A stretch of DNA of 64,000 bases from contig CM071598.1 in the NCBI GenBank assembly GCA_036435485.1, forward strand, positions 205,695,148 to 205,759,147. Reading direction: 5' to 3'. Under the pieces are notes generated by a model. It worked only from the letters and a program-made list of their open reading frames with translations, did no database searches and was not told where the DNA came from. The stretch comes from Saposhnikovia divaricata (lineage: Eukaryota; Streptophyta; Magnoliopsida; Apiales; Apiaceae). Below are positions 9,943-23,400 of the stretch, piece by piece. How positions within the stretch are numbered: position 1 is the stretch's first letter; every line of letters begins with the position of its first letter. Made by a program: the position numbers and the translations under genes.

Positions 9943-11660
9943 ATATTTTCGAAGATATTGAGGACACCTATTTGATATTGAGGACACCTATTTTGTTACA
10001 TAAAAAAATGCTTTTGAAATCCAATATTGATAGGCATTTGTAAAGTTCAACAATGGATAACTAAAAGTAAAATTTTTGTATCATTTTTGCTGTCAGTGGC
10101 ATTATGAGAGACGTGATTGCTTAGTTTGTTGATAAATTTATTTGTATGATGAAAAAAAAAAGAAGCAAAATGTAAATGAGATAAGAGATGTGATTGATTT
10201 ACGCTCGTCTCATAACATACATGCATAATTAATTCTCGTCTCATAACATACATGCATGATTAATTGATTAGTAATGGTATAAGAATTTGTGTAGTTAGAA
10301 TATTAATTTAATCCAACACAATATAATGAAACAATGAATATATAACTTTTTCATTGATTTAATCAGTAAAGAAAAAGGTTGGATTGGTTCAATTTAATCG
10401 GGTTGATCGCACCCCATGTGTAAATTGTTCATGTGTAAAAGTAAATTATACAATATTGTTTGTATTTAAATTATGGATGTTAATTGGGAAATTTATATGC
10501 TTCCGTATCTTATCATAATTCTCACGGTCACTGATTACGAATTAATCGAAAAGCTAAAATCGTCTATTTATTATTGCGGAAAAAAATTGCATCAATTTTG
10601 TTAAAGGATTAGAAATGGACGATATATATAAGTTTATTTTATCGTTTTATCTTGAAATAATTGTGCTTTTAGATAGATAATTAATATTTTATATTAATAT
10701 AATAATTATAATGTTCTAATAAAGATTCCTAAAATTTTATATTAAGTATAAAATAAAGTGTATTTAATATAAGTTTAATAGGTACAATTAATGACTAACT
10801 AAAATGCTATTAAATGCAAGAAAATTATTTTAATAAAAAAATCAAAAATGTGAAAATCAAGAAAAATATTTTGAAACTTCTGAGTGAAAGCCTCTCCGAT
10901 CTCCTGGTTTATTACGACTCCATAATCACTGATAATAAAGAATGCTTGAAAAGTTCAGGTTAATAACATTTTTTAAAGCGAACACCTCTCTCATAATATA
11001 CATACTCCAATAATAGTGTAAAAATTTGTTTAATTAGAATAAAATTTTATTTCGGCACAATGTAATGAAACAATGGGTGTATAGCTTTTTTATCGATTTT
11101 TCTTCCGATAAGTGGCTGGGTTTGTTAAATTTAATCGATTTGATCATAGCTCATGTATAATTTATTCATGTGCAAAATTAAAAATTTGTTTATATAGTTT
11201 GTATACAATTCCAGAAATTAAGTAAATATCTTGTACTTTCATAATTTATTACGACTTTCACAATCATTGATAATAAAAATTGCTTGAGATGTTAAGGTCG
11301 TCTACTCTATAATCATCTGAAAAGAAAACATAATGATCTTGAATAGGGAATAAAAAATAACGCAATATAAATAATTGTTTGTCGTCATTTTACCAAAAAT
11401 AAACTTAAATGTATATAATTAATATTTAATATTGAAATAATAATTATAATGTTCAAATAAAGTTTGCTAATTTTTAAACAAATTAAATAATATAAATTGA
11501 ATAGATCTTTAATAAGTATAATTAATGACTAATTAAATTGTCATTAATAGGTATTTAATGCATGAAAATAATTTTAATAAGAAAAATAAAAAAAAGAAAA
11601 TTCAAGAAAAATACCTTAAACTGTTCTGATGCATTTCCGATCTCCTGGCATTATAATATA
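9943..11660 (-). repeat. Helitron-derived repeats, unit copies of ~650-700 bp
   Basis: Two diverged copies of the same unit (about 10200-10910 and 10915-11650) share a series of blocks. Among them are CTCATAATATACAT, GAAACAATGGGTGTATA, TTATTCATGTGCAAAATTA, AATTAATGACTAA and the closing CCGATCTCCTGG. The same unit recurs in the Helitron to the right. The right boundary, CATTATAATATA, reads on the minus strand like a shortened Helitron 5' start. A possible minus-strand 3' end is ACTAGG near 9487, but its hairpin is poor. There is no coding frame. Short tandem duplications lie at about 9953-9993 and 10205-10258. Confidence 0.45.
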
Positions 11661-12870
11661 CTAGCCAATTTATCCGCGCTTCGCATGGTTTATAAATTTT
11701 TATATAAAAGTACTGTAATAGGTAAATTAATTTCTATTATTCTTAAAAATTGATTGGTCTCTTATGAATTTTCTATAAAAATTTAACTTAAAAATAATTT
11801 ACATGAATTATTAATTGGAAAAATACTCTTATTATATACAAAATTTTGATAATCTTAAAAATATAACAAACATATAAAAATAAAAATTACAATATGAACG
11901 TAATATTTACGATCAAAAGTTACAAATATTGAATACAACTTAATAACATTTTTTAAAGCCGACACCCCTCTCAAAATATACATGTTCAATAATAGTGTAA
12001 GAATTTATTTAATTTGAATATTAATTTATTTTGACACGATATAATGAAACAATGGGCGTATAAATTTTTTATCAATTTAATCTTCCGATAAAGTGGTTGG
12101 GTTTGTTCAATTTAATTAATTTAGTCATAATTCATGTGTAATTTATTCATGTGCATGATTTGTTTACAAATTTTAGATATTAAGTAAAAATTCGTGTACT
12201 TCCATAATTTACTACGACTCCCAATCATTGATAATAAAGATTGTTTGAGAAGTTAAGGTTAATAACGTTTTTTTAAAGCCGACACCCCTTTCATAATATA
12301 CATATTCAATAATAGTGTAAGAATTTGTTTAATTACAATAAAAATTTATTTCGACACAATATAACGAAACAATGGGTGTATAGCTTTTTTATCAATTTTA
12401 TCTTCCGATAAATTACTGGATTTGTTAAATTTAATTGATTTGGTCATAACTCATGTATTATTTATTCATGTGCAAAATTAAAAATCTGTCTCTATTGTTT
12501 GCATACAATTCCAGATATTAAGTAAATATCTTGTACTTCCATAATTTATTACGACTTTCACAATAACGCAATATAAACAATTGTTAGTCGTCATTTTACC
12601 TAAAAATAAACATAACTATATATAATTAATATTTAATATTGAAATAATAACTATAATGTTCAACTAATTAACTAATTTTTAAATAAATTAAATAGAGTAA
12701 ATTTAATATATGTTTAATAGGTGTAATTAATGACTATTTAAATTGTCATTAATAGCTATTTAATGCAAGAAAAGAATTTTAATAAAAAAATCAAAAAAAC
12801 GAAAATTCAAGAAAAATATCTTAAACTGTCTGGTGCATTTCCGATCTCCAAACATTATAATATATATAGA
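11661..12870 (-). mobile_element. Non-autonomous Helitron, minus strand (1,210 bp)
   Basis: Read on the minus strand, it starts TCTATATATATATTATAATG (TC complement at 12869-12870, next plus-strand base T). It ends with CTAG (11661-11664) preceded on the plus strand by A. About nine bases inside the 3' end is an imperfect hairpin (CCGCGC-TTC-GCATGG, 11674-11688). The body holds more copies of the ~300-700-bp unit found to the left. There is no open frame for a Rep/helicase. Confidence 0.6.
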
Positions 12871-13176
12871 TAGCCCGTACAAAACACGGTTACTTTTAAT
12901 TTTTTATAATTTATTTATAATATAATATAATATTATAAATATTAATTTTAATATGTTATTGGAAGAATTCGAACCTTAATAATTTTTAGTATTAAATATG
13001 AATTAATATGTTATTGGCGGGAATCAAACTTTAGACCTCTACATATAACAACTTTTAGTATTATTATATCTAACGGTCATGATCTATTTGAGTTGAAGAT
13101 CTATCGGTTGTGAATTAGGGATAACCAAAAAAAGTTAACCAAACTACAAATTATACCCCTTTCGCTTATTATAGTA
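12871..13176 (-). mobile_element. Short Helitron-like segment, minus strand
   Basis: On the minus strand its right end reads TACTATAATAAGCG, like a plant Helitron start. Its left end has a near-perfect hairpin (CCGTG..TACGG) followed by GGCTA, close to a CTRR terminus but lacking the last G. An imperfect tandem duplication of ~66 bp (TATGTTATTGG.. units, about 12950-13040) lies inside. The ends are degenerate, so this is tentative. Confidence 0.35.
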
Positions 13177-13425
13177 CTTAGTGATTAGTGATTAATTTAG
13201 AGTAAATAACAAAGTTGTGACAGGACTTTATCCATTTTTGCACTTTGATAGTTGGAGTTTCAAATTTGCAATATGTTGAACAAACATTATTTTTATTCTA
13301 CAAGAATTCTTGACAAATTGTTATGAAACTTATGTTTCTTTGTTCTTTAAATGACATAATTTTGAATTTATTTATTTGACATGATTTGTAACTTGTATCA
13401 AAGTAGAATGTTCACATATTAAAAT

Positions 13426-13427
<2 letters not shown>
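13177..13427. other. Spacer with one half of a diverged direct repeat
   Basis: No gene is visible. Bases 13345-13425 (from CTTTAAATGACATAATT onward) resemble 26526-26606 in the same orientation, so a diverged direct repeat brackets the PMD/FAR1 composite. Confidence 0.35.

Positions 13428-13481
<54 letters not shown>
13428..13481. repeat. (AT)n microsatellite
   Basis: Uninterrupted AT dinucleotides of about 54 bases. It marks the left edge of the PMD/FAR1 composite. Confidence 0.95.
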
Positions 13482-13483
<2 letters not shown>

Positions 13484-13579
13484 GTCCTCTTCTACAGCCA
13501 CAATTGGATATTTTTGAATATTGATCCAACCCATCTATAACCGTCCACTAAAGATATGGGCGGTTGGGATTTAAAAGTG

Positions 13580-13724
13580 TACGCTATATTATATAGCGTA
13601 GTACGCTATATTATATAGCGTAAGCCTTTTTACCTTTTTATCCCTAAATCTGTCACGTGCTTTCACGTGTCGGTTTAAACTTACGCTATATTATATAGCG
13701 TAGTACGCTATATTATATAGTGTA
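13580..13724. repeat. Four 21-nt palindromes in two back-to-back pairs
   Basis: TACGCTATA and its complement TATAGCGTA around a TTA centre occur at 13580-13600, 13602-13622, 13682-13702 and 13704-13724. The last copy has one change. Copies in each pair are separated by a single G. A half site, CATATAGCGTA, lies near 13769-13779. They lie 660-810 bp upstream of the PMD start codon and look like either paired protein-binding sites or a transposon subterminal array. Confidence 0.85.
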
Positions 13725-13890
13725 TAGGGCTTTTTTTATCGAAACCGGGTTTATTTCACACAGAATATCATATAGCGTATTGTGGTTCATCTACAAAACA
13801 TTTAGCAAATCATCCACAGACCACCGGACATCGCAAATCCACCGGAATCGGAAGTAAATCATCATCAGTTTCATCATTTCTGCATATAAA

Positions 13891-14385
13891 GTGAGTAACT
13901 TCGTGTCTATTTCTTGTATGTAGATGTCATCTAATTATTAAGATGTGTGTAGATTTGTGTACATGTATGTATGTATGTATATATCACCAAAATCATCTAA
14001 TTGTAGATTTGTGTACATGTATGCATGTATGTATATAATTTTCGAATAGGGTCGAATTAAGGTTCGAATTTGTGTATAATTTTCGAATTAGGGTTCGAAT
14101 TTGTTGATAATTTTTCGAATTAGGGTTCAAATTTGTGTATAATTTCGAATTAGGGTTCGAATTTGTGGATAATTTTCGAATTAGGGATCGATTTTGTGTA
14201 TAATTTTCGAATTAGGGTTCGAATTTGTGGATAATTTTCGATTAGGGTTCGAATTTGTGGATAATTTTCTAATTATTAGGATTAAAATTTATTGGATTAA
14301 AGTTTGAATTGTGGATTAAGTTTGAATTGTGGATTAAGTTTGAATTGTGGATGCATTAAAGTTTTTTATATGTATTTGATTTTAG
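13891..14385 (+). other. Probable 5'-UTR intron of the PMD gene with a minisatellite
   Basis: GTGAGT at 13891 is a strong donor, and TTTGATTTTAG ends at 14385 directly before the ATG, so a leader intron is likely. From about 14037 to 14270 it contains seven or more imperfect copies of a ~31-bp unit built on TTTTCGAATTAGGGTTCGAA. Three short TTTGAATTGTGGATTAAG-type units follow. Confidence 0.5.
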
Positions 14386-14818
14386 ATGGAAGATTTTTGC
14401 GGTCCGGTTGATCCATCTCTCCTTACCGACCAAGAAAACCATATAAGTAGTAGAATATGGGTTGGTGATCATCGAGATAAACTTACAATCCGTCAAAGTA
14501 CCTTGTTTCTTAATCAATGGGAATTAGAGCCTTATAAAATTCATCTTTTACAACATTGGGGTTTCGGAATGTTTACCAACCCAAGAGCCGTTATGCAAAA
14601 TGATGTGGCTTTAATTACGTCATTAGTGGAGCGTTGGAGGTCGGAAACCAACACATTCCACTTTACTTTCGGGGAGATGACGGTGACACTTGAAGATGTG
14701 TACATGTTGACGGGGCTTCCGGTTGTTGGAAAGGCGGTAACTTTGAGTGACGCAATTAACGTAAAAAATCTTTGGTTACAGGTTTGGCCGGATCCGACAC
14801 TCTCATTTGAGGAAAGGG

Positions 14819-17800
14819 TGTAACGCCCCCAAATCCGGGGTCGGTAGATTTGGGCGTCACGCTAACAAACTCAATAATTCTAACGAAAATTGGCCATGAT
14901 GTATTCGTAAATACAACATAAACCTGCTGGATACTAAACTAAAAATCTGAAAATCAAAATAAAACTGAAATAAAAATTAAAACTCAATCAAAAGCTCTTT
15001 GACCCCAACTCCCAACTCAGGATCTTAGGTTACAGTTCTAGAAACAAGAAAACCCAAACCAACTTAAATACAAATCTATTTACAAAACTTATACAAACTT
15101 AAATCACTGGTATAACTTCGAATAGAAGTATACCAGGCCAACTAATCAAATACATACTATCACTACTAAAACTATAATTTACATACAACAAATCAAACAA
15201 TAATCTAAATACCCTGATCCACGTCAGCTTCCTTCACCTCGCCTTGCTTGCTCTTTCTGAACTGCGCAGGTACTTCTCGCCAATACTTAGCTTACTGAAA
15301 TATTAGATTTTAAAAACAGCAAGGGTGAGCGAAAGAAATGCTCAGCAAGTTATAAAATAATAGCACTGAATAATTAAATGCAATAACTGCAATTCAAGAA
15401 GGATTAACTTAAAAAGGAAAATGAACAATAGATATGAGCGAATGAATGCTCACCAATCTATAATCAATACTATACTTGAAATCTGGATTCTTAACTTTAA
15501 CAGAAGTAACATTATTTAAAACATTTATAACTCGGAATCAGAATTTAATAACTGCAAAGGTTCGAAAAACTAGATTCAATACTTTTAATACTTGCAAAAT
15601 ACTTTAACTATCGCTTTAACAAAATCTCCAAGAAATTCTCATTTATTCAAATTTCATTCATGTCACTAAGCGTTCGCACACCTAGCTGCCTAACCGGCCT
15701 GACAATCATGAGTTTGAATAAGTAAGAAGATCTCAAATCATTCTCGGTTCTCACTATCACTGCACAACACATGCCACAGTGACCGTAATAACCGTGAATT
15801 ATTTTATAACAGTCAACAAGAATATACAACTACTCTATAAAATAACATTATCTATCGTCGTTACTCATACCCTTTACATAACATAAACACCCCCCTTTAA
15901 TATTCTAACATAACACTCTTCTATTTACTACTAACCATCTCTGCCCCAGATAAAACTTTGAGAGAAAGAATATCAAGAATTTTTCCAATCATTCTTACTC
16001 CACTTTCACGTACAATGTTACTTGCGAAGGGAATAACTGAAAAACTTCTATCTATCCTTAATCTCATTATTTTACTGAGGTTTCAACTTTTATCATATAG
16101 ACAACAATTTAATCTGAATTACACAATTCCTAAACCGATAATCATTTACAATAAAACAAGTATATCTTATCAAAACATTCCTCTCATTAAAACTATTCCA
16201 TCAATAAAACATCAAAACATTCATCTCTTTAAAACCATTCCACAAATAAAACATACTTTCCGTAATACTTTTTGAAACATTTAAATTGATTTTATTATTC
16301 TTCTGATTACGGACAATACGGGTGATCAGCCACGCAAAGTCTTCCTTTCTTTGAAATTAGGTTATCAATTAGGCAACACATTGGCCTTTAATGCTGGACT
16401 AGGACCACCCTAGCCTCTTACGCTAAACAAAGGTGCTGGACTAGGACCACCCTAGCCTCTTACGCTTAACAAAAGTGCTGGACTAGGACCACCCTAGCCT
16501 CTTACGCTTATCCAACTTATAAACCATCTTATTAATACTTTAAAACATTTCACTTTTCAGTCCTTTATACTCACTGGCAAAAGACCAGCCCAGTATAAGG
16601 AAATTTTAAAAAACATCTTTAATTACTTAAGCCATTTTAATGAGCGACAATACTTAAGAAAGAGTAATACTGGCAATAAAACTGTATTTCTACTTTCCAC
16701 ATGATATATGAATAAAATATATCCTTATCAATAATTTGAAGGAGAGAATACTAGCAATACGGATTTTGAAGGGAATAATTATATTGAATGAAAACATATG
16801 TATCTCGCTTGAACGATAAGCGAGGGTTAGTACACTTGCCTCGTTTCCACGCGTCGATTCGATACTTAATCTCGGTCTTTATTCGATCACGCATGCATCT
16901 TCTTCAATAAACCGTCAACATGTGCACTGGCTCTATATCGAATCCCTAATCATACTTGAAATAATAGTAAAGTACTATTTAGTACATAAACAATCCAATC
17001 GATAACTAATTACTTATAACTCACAAAGCAATACATACATAAATATATATATCCACACCTCATTAATCATCACATATGTACTTAAACACTTATACACATA
17101 TATGCCTTTAAATCTTTAAATCAAATAATTTAAATAACTTTAAAACGCAGGGGATTTTTAGAAAATTTCGGCATGTAGTATTCGTTTATCGGACTATGGG
17201 CACAGCCCCTCCAAAGCAAATCAACAACAATTCAACCCTGTTTTTCAATCAATCCAACCAAGGAAATAACAAGCTGTTTCTATGACAGCAACATAAAATA
17301 AACAAATAATGAAAAGTACCCGCCCAGACATGCGGCACCTAGCACATAAGGATTTATATTACACTACTACTTACGCTACACCAATGATCGTATTCTCACG
17401 CACTTTGATGATACACGTGACAACCAATCACTAATGTTCGTAAGCCCTAGGGAACAACCCCTAGCACTAACTAATACTTACGCTATATCGATGATCACAC
17501 CACTCAAGTATATTAATTATACTCGTGATAGTTAATCAGGGATATTCGTAAGCCCGAGGAACTAGTTGTAGAGAATTACACAAGTCTTTAAATATTGACA
17601 TTTAAGACTCGTGATCTCATTACAACTCCTCGCAGATAAACACATAACACATAAAATAAATCTCATAGTAAATCTTTGCTAAATAACCTTTAAATCAAAA
17701 TATACTACTTAAGAAATTCTCAATATTTACTCATCTCCAAATATCTAACAAGTATAGCGTTCAATGAATAATATGACTCGACTACCACATTTAGCACATA

Positions 17801-18534
17801 GACATTTACCGACTAGTACATCCATATACTTCCACATAATATCCAACCATTAACAATCCTTAAGGCCGAATATAATATCGAAGCCTCAATTACTACTAAT
17901 ATCATAATTACAATTTACAATCATCAAAATCCCCATATTTAACTTTCGAAATCACAACTTTATTACATAACAAGTTCCTAAATTTAAAACCCGGAAATAT
18001 AACTCTAATAATTAAAATCAATACTCATAAATTCTCCAAATTAACTCACGGAGATTAAAATCAATAATATTGTAATTTAAACCAATTAAATTACAATAAC
18101 CACATAATTTACTCTAATATGCAAATTAATAATTTCTTAACAATGATAACTTCCCGGTTTAAACTACGAAAATTAAATCAATTATATCGCAATTAACTCT
18201 AATTTAATTATAACAATTCACATAACTCAAAACTAATTAACTACGAAAATTAAATAGGCACACGAGATTATACCATTCCGCTTTCGATTCTAAAAAGCCC
18301 ACCTTGCCGGAACTACCACCACCGCAGACATCGGGAAATCTCTCCCTCCCTCTCTCTGCAATCTCTCTCTCTGCAGTCTCTCTCTCTAAACCACTGCAGT
18401 CTCTCCCCCCGCTGTCACCACGATCCACGGCCACCACCACCGCCGGCCGCCGCCACCGCGCGGTGGGGCGCCGCCCCGCTCCTGCTGCACAGTCCCCTGC
18501 GGGAAATCTCTCCCACACAGATACACACACAGCA

Positions 18535-18567
<33 letters not shown>

Positions 18568-19316
18568 ATTGATTTAATCTCCTCCTCCCAATCTCTCTTC
18601 TCCCCGCTGTCTCCCTTCTTCCCCGTTTTTCTTCTTCTTCCTTTATTTCCTTCTCCCCCTTTCTTTTTCCTCTTCCCCATTCTAGAGATTTCTCCAGCCT
18701 TCCTCATATTGGGCTTTGGCCCAACACTACAAATAATTACTACTAATACATTCTGACCCAATTATAATTAATAAACGACTAAAAATCACAATTAAATAAA
18801 ACTTCCGGAAAATTACACTTTTCATTTTTTTAAAATAAAGAATATAAAATTACAAGCACGTACATATTTTCGAAATATTTTTCGGATCAAAAATGAATTA
18901 AATATGGATTTTCAAAGTTTTGATCCTTTAAAAGCAATAAAACTTTTAAATCATTTTAAAATACTCGACCACCCAAATTAATCCACCCAACAATTTTAAA
19001 AACTCACTAAATATATAAAGATAATTTTACAAAGGATTTCATGATTTAATCCAACTCCGATAAATAAATAAAGATTTTTGAAGATCAATAATACTTGTTT
19101 TAAATATTTTTAAATCACTAAAATACAAATAAAAATATTGGGGCACACATTGGCACACATAAATCCATATATACTCATATAAACTCGATACTAAATATCG
19201 TTGAACTCCACAACGATATTCTCAAATCCAATTCCATACTTTAAATACTAATTAACATAATTAAAACAATAAAAATAATAATAATAATAAATCCTACAAT
19301 AATCCGGGATCTTACA
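14819..19316 (-). repeat. 3' LTR of the LARD element (4,498 bp)
   Basis: On the plus strand it runs from TGTAACGCCCC to GGATCTTACA. It matches the copy at 20440-24945 except for a few substitutions and small indels, for example at 16076, 16103, near 16753 and in the AT run near 18540. Inside are three 42-bp tandem repeats (from 16392), and a GC-rich block (18400-18500) followed by a TA microsatellite and pyrimidine-rich sequence. Short open frames occur at matching places in both copies and have no recognisable domain. Confidence 0.9.
16392..16515. repeat. 42-bp tandem repeat, three copies (left LTR)
   Basis: Units start at 16392, 16434 and 16476, each with GGACTAGGACCACCCTAGCC. That core contains the short inverted pair CTAGG / CCTAG. 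The same array lies in the other LTR from 22013. Confidence 0.9.
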
Positions 19317-20439
19317 TTCTACCCACCTTAAAAGGATTCCGTCCTCGGAATCAGGTAAAGAAGGGTTACTGGGGTTTACTCTACCAACTCGGGTTGCATC
19401 CGCAACTCTACTAATCTGAACTCTGGATACTTATTTATACTGGGAGCTCTACTGATCTCTCTAGTACTATACGTCCCGCGTTACTAGTATTCTAAACTCG
19501 ATTGGCATACGTTCAAGACTACTCGAGATATTATAATTCATGATATTTGAAGGGAACGATTTCACATCGTAACAAAGGTTTCACAATTGTAGAATTAATT
19601 CATGAGTTTTTCAAACAAATATTCTTCGAAATGAAAGATTACTGAGTGATCAACATGATCAAACGAACCTTGTTGCGTGCCTAAATTCAAGACATGACTA
19701 AAGGTAATTAACCTTCTTGTACTTCACAACACACAAGTGATGGCGTCCCATCAGACTGCTATCACACAGACAAACAGTCCTTGTGTCCCCTATAAATAGG
19801 GTTGTTCACCTCAGTTGGAGTAAAGAAACATAAAAAGATTCGAACATCGAATTAACAATCAATTGATGAGAAATTCTCAGACATACCCCTGGATTACAAC
19901 TAAACGGATTCCATGGGTACTACTTCAGAAGAAAAGGATAATCAGGAAAGAAATGATTTGCAAAATACTAAGAAATAATGATTTATCAATAATAGAATCA
20001 TTCACTGATGAAGAAAATTAGATACTCAAATATCACTTGACAGGGTTTTAGAAATAAAGGAAATAGGCATCAAAACAACCTCTGTCATAACTGGAATCCC
20101 AAATTCGGGGGAAAGACAATTGTCAAAATAACTCAACAAGGGAATATTTATCAAGAAGAAAGGTATTGCCAGGGTCTCCACGTACATCTTCTTTGTCGAC
20201 TCCTTCGCTGACTCGTCATTCGATCTAGACTCTGAAGGTTCCACTACCTACAGGTTCAAGGGTTTCTACCCAACTCCGCTCAACTATCTGCCACCACTCA
20301 CATCTTAACTCACTAACTGGTACTATATCCAATAGTCCAACACGAGTCCTATATGAACTCTGACGTTCCTTACTTAACTATAGATACTCCTACACACTCT
20401 CGTTTCTAGTTTACTATAACCTACGCTCTGATACCAAAC
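19317..20439 (-). other. Internal region of the LARD element (PPT, ~1.1 kb, PBS)
   Basis: The left end (19317-19340) is the minus-strand polypurine tract, and 20425-20436 is the primer-binding site complementary to initiator tRNA-Met. Between them I find no frame longer than ~72 codons and no gag-like motif. The region may serve as packaging and leader RNA. Confidence 0.75.
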
Positions 20440-23400
20440 TGTAACGCCCCCAAATCCGGGGTCGGTAGATTTGGGCGTCACGCTAACAAACTCAATAATT
20501 CTAACGAAAATTGGCCATGATGTATTCGTAAATACAACATAAACCTGCTGGATACTAAACTAAAAATCTGAAAATCAAAATAAAACTGAAATAAAAATTA
20601 AAACTCAATCAAAAGCTCTTTGACCCCAACTCCCAACTCAGGATCTTAGGTTACAGTTCTAGAAACAAGAAAACCCAAACCAACTTAAATACAAATCTAT
20701 TTACAAAACTTATACAAACTTAAATCACTGGTATAACTTCGAATAGAAGTATACCAGGCCAACTAATCAAATACATACTATCACTACTAAAACTATAATT
20801 TACATACAACAAATCAAACAATAATCTAAATACCCTGATCCACGTCAGCTTCCTTCACCTCGCCTTGCTTGCTCTTTCTGAACTGCGCAGGTACTTCTCG
20901 CCAATACTTAGCTTACTGAAATATTAGATTTTAAAAACAGCAAGGGTGAGCGAAAGAAATGCTCAGCAAGTTATAAAATAATAGCACTGAATAATTAAAT
21001 GCAATAACTGCAATTCAAGAAGGATTAACTTAAAAAGGAAAATGAACAATAGATATGAGCGAATGAATGCTCACCAATCTATAATCAATACTATACTTGA
21101 AATCTGGATTCTTAACTTTAACAGAAGTAACATTATTTAAAACATTTATAACTCGGAATCAGAATTTAATAACTGCAAAGGTTCGAAAAACTAGATTCAA
21201 TACTTTTAATACTTGCAAAATACTTTAACTATCGCTTTAACAAAATCTCCAAGAAATTCTCATTTATTCAAATTTCATTCATGTCACTAAGCGTTCGCAC
21301 ACCTAGCTGCCTAACCGGCCTGACAATCATGAGTTTGAATAAGTAAGAAGATCTCAAATCATTCTCGGTTCTCACTATCACTGCACAACACATGCCACAG
21401 TGACCGTAATAACCGTGAATTATTTTATAACAGTCAACAAGAATATACAACTACTCTATAAAATAACATTATCTATCGTCGTTACTCATACCCTTTACAT
21501 AACATAAACACCCCCCTTTAATATTCTAACATAACACTCTTCTATTTACTACTAACCATCTCTGCCCCAGATAAAACTTTGAGAGAAAGAATATCAAGAA
21601 TTTTTCCAATCATTCTTACTCCACTTTCACGTACAATGTTACTTGCGAAGGGAATAACTGAAAAACTTCTATCTATCCTTAATCTCATTATTTTATTGAG
21701 GTTTCAACTTTTATCATATAGAGAACAATTTAATCTGAATTACACAATTCCTAAACCGATAATCATTTACAATAAAACAAGTATATCTTATCAAAACATT
21801 CCTCTCATTAAAACTATTCCATCAATAAAACATCAAAACATTCATCTCTTTAAAACCATTCCACAAATAAAACATACTTTCCGTAATACTTTTTGAAACA
21901 TTTAAATTGATTTTATTATTCTTCTGATTACGGACAATACGGGTGATCAGCCACGCAAAGTCTTCCTTTCTTTGAAATTAGGTTATCAATTAGGCAACAC
22001 ATTGGCCTTTAATGCTGGACTAGGACCACCCTAGCCTCTTACGCTAAACAAAGGTGCTGGACTAGGACCACCCTAGCCTCTTACGCTTAACAAAAGTGCT
22101 GGACTAGGACCACCCTAGCCTCTTACGCTTATCCAACTTATAAACCATCTTATTAATACTTTAAAACATTTCACTTTTCAGTCCTTTATACTCACTGGCA
22201 AAAGACCAGCCCAGTATAAGGAAATTTTAAAAAACATCTTTAATTACTTAAGCCATTTTAATGAGCGACAATACTTAAGAAAGAGTAATACTGGCAATAA
22301 AACTGTATTTCTACTTTCCACATGATATATGAATAAAATATATCCTTATCAATAATTTGAAGGAGAGAATACTAGCAATACGGATTTGAAGGGAATAATT
22401 ATATTGAATGAAAACATATGTATCTCGCTTGAACGATAAGCGAGGGTTAGTACACTTGCCTCGTTTCCACGCGTCGATTCGATACTTAATCTCGGTCTTT
22501 ATTCGATCACGCATGCATCTTCTTCAATAAACCGTCAACGTACATGTGCACTGGCTCTATATCGAATCCCTAATCATACTTGAAATAATAGTAAAGTACT
22601 ATTTAGTACATAAACAATCCAATCGATAACTAATTACTTATAACTCACAAAGCAATACATACATAAATATATATATCCACACCTCATTAATCATCACATA
22701 TGTACTTAAACACTTATACACATATATGCCTTTAAATCTTTAAATCAAATAATTTAAATAACTTTAAAACGCAGGGGATTTTTAGAAAATTTCGGCATGT
22801 AGTATTCGTTTATCGGACTATGGGCACAGCCCCTCCAAAGCAAATCAACAACAATTCAACCCTGTTTTTCAATCAATCCAACCAAGGAAATAACAAGCTG
22901 TTTCTATGACAGCAACATAAAATAAACAAATAATGAAAAGTACCCGCCCAGACATGCGGCACCTAGCACATAAGGATTTATATTACACTACTACTTACGC
23001 TACACCAATGATCGTATTCTCACGCACTTTGATGATACACGTGACAACCAATCACTAATGTTCGTAAGCCCTAGGGAACAACCCCTAGCACTAACTAATA
23101 CTTACGCTATATCGATGATCACACCACTCAAGTATATTAATTATACTCGTGATAGTTAATCAGGGATATTCGTAAGCCCGAGGAACTAGTTGTAGAGAAT
23201 TACACAAGTCTTTAAATATTGACATTTAAGACTCGTGATCTCATTACAACTCCTCGCAGATAAACACATAACACATAAAATAAATCTCATAGTAAATCTT
23301 TGCTAAATAACCTTTAAATCAAAATATACTACTTAAGAAATTCTCAATATTTACTCATCTCCAAATATCTAACAAGTATAGCGTTCAATGAATAATATGA

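Noticed and set aside
15647..16275. Frames of 60 and 105 codons, repeated at 21268-21896
   Set aside because: Their identity in both copies follows from LTR identity. No domain, start context or coding bias supports a gene.
16392..16515. Regular 42-bp repeats considered as a CRISPR-like array
   Set aside because: The whole unit repeats with no unique spacers, it is in a plant retrotransposon LTR, and no associated genes exist.
18237..18761. Open frames of 90-174 codons on both strands, repeated at 23861-24389
   Set aside because: They lie in the GC-rich part of both LARD LTRs, are open on both strands, and contain only low-complexity Arg/Pro/Gly/Ser text with no domain.
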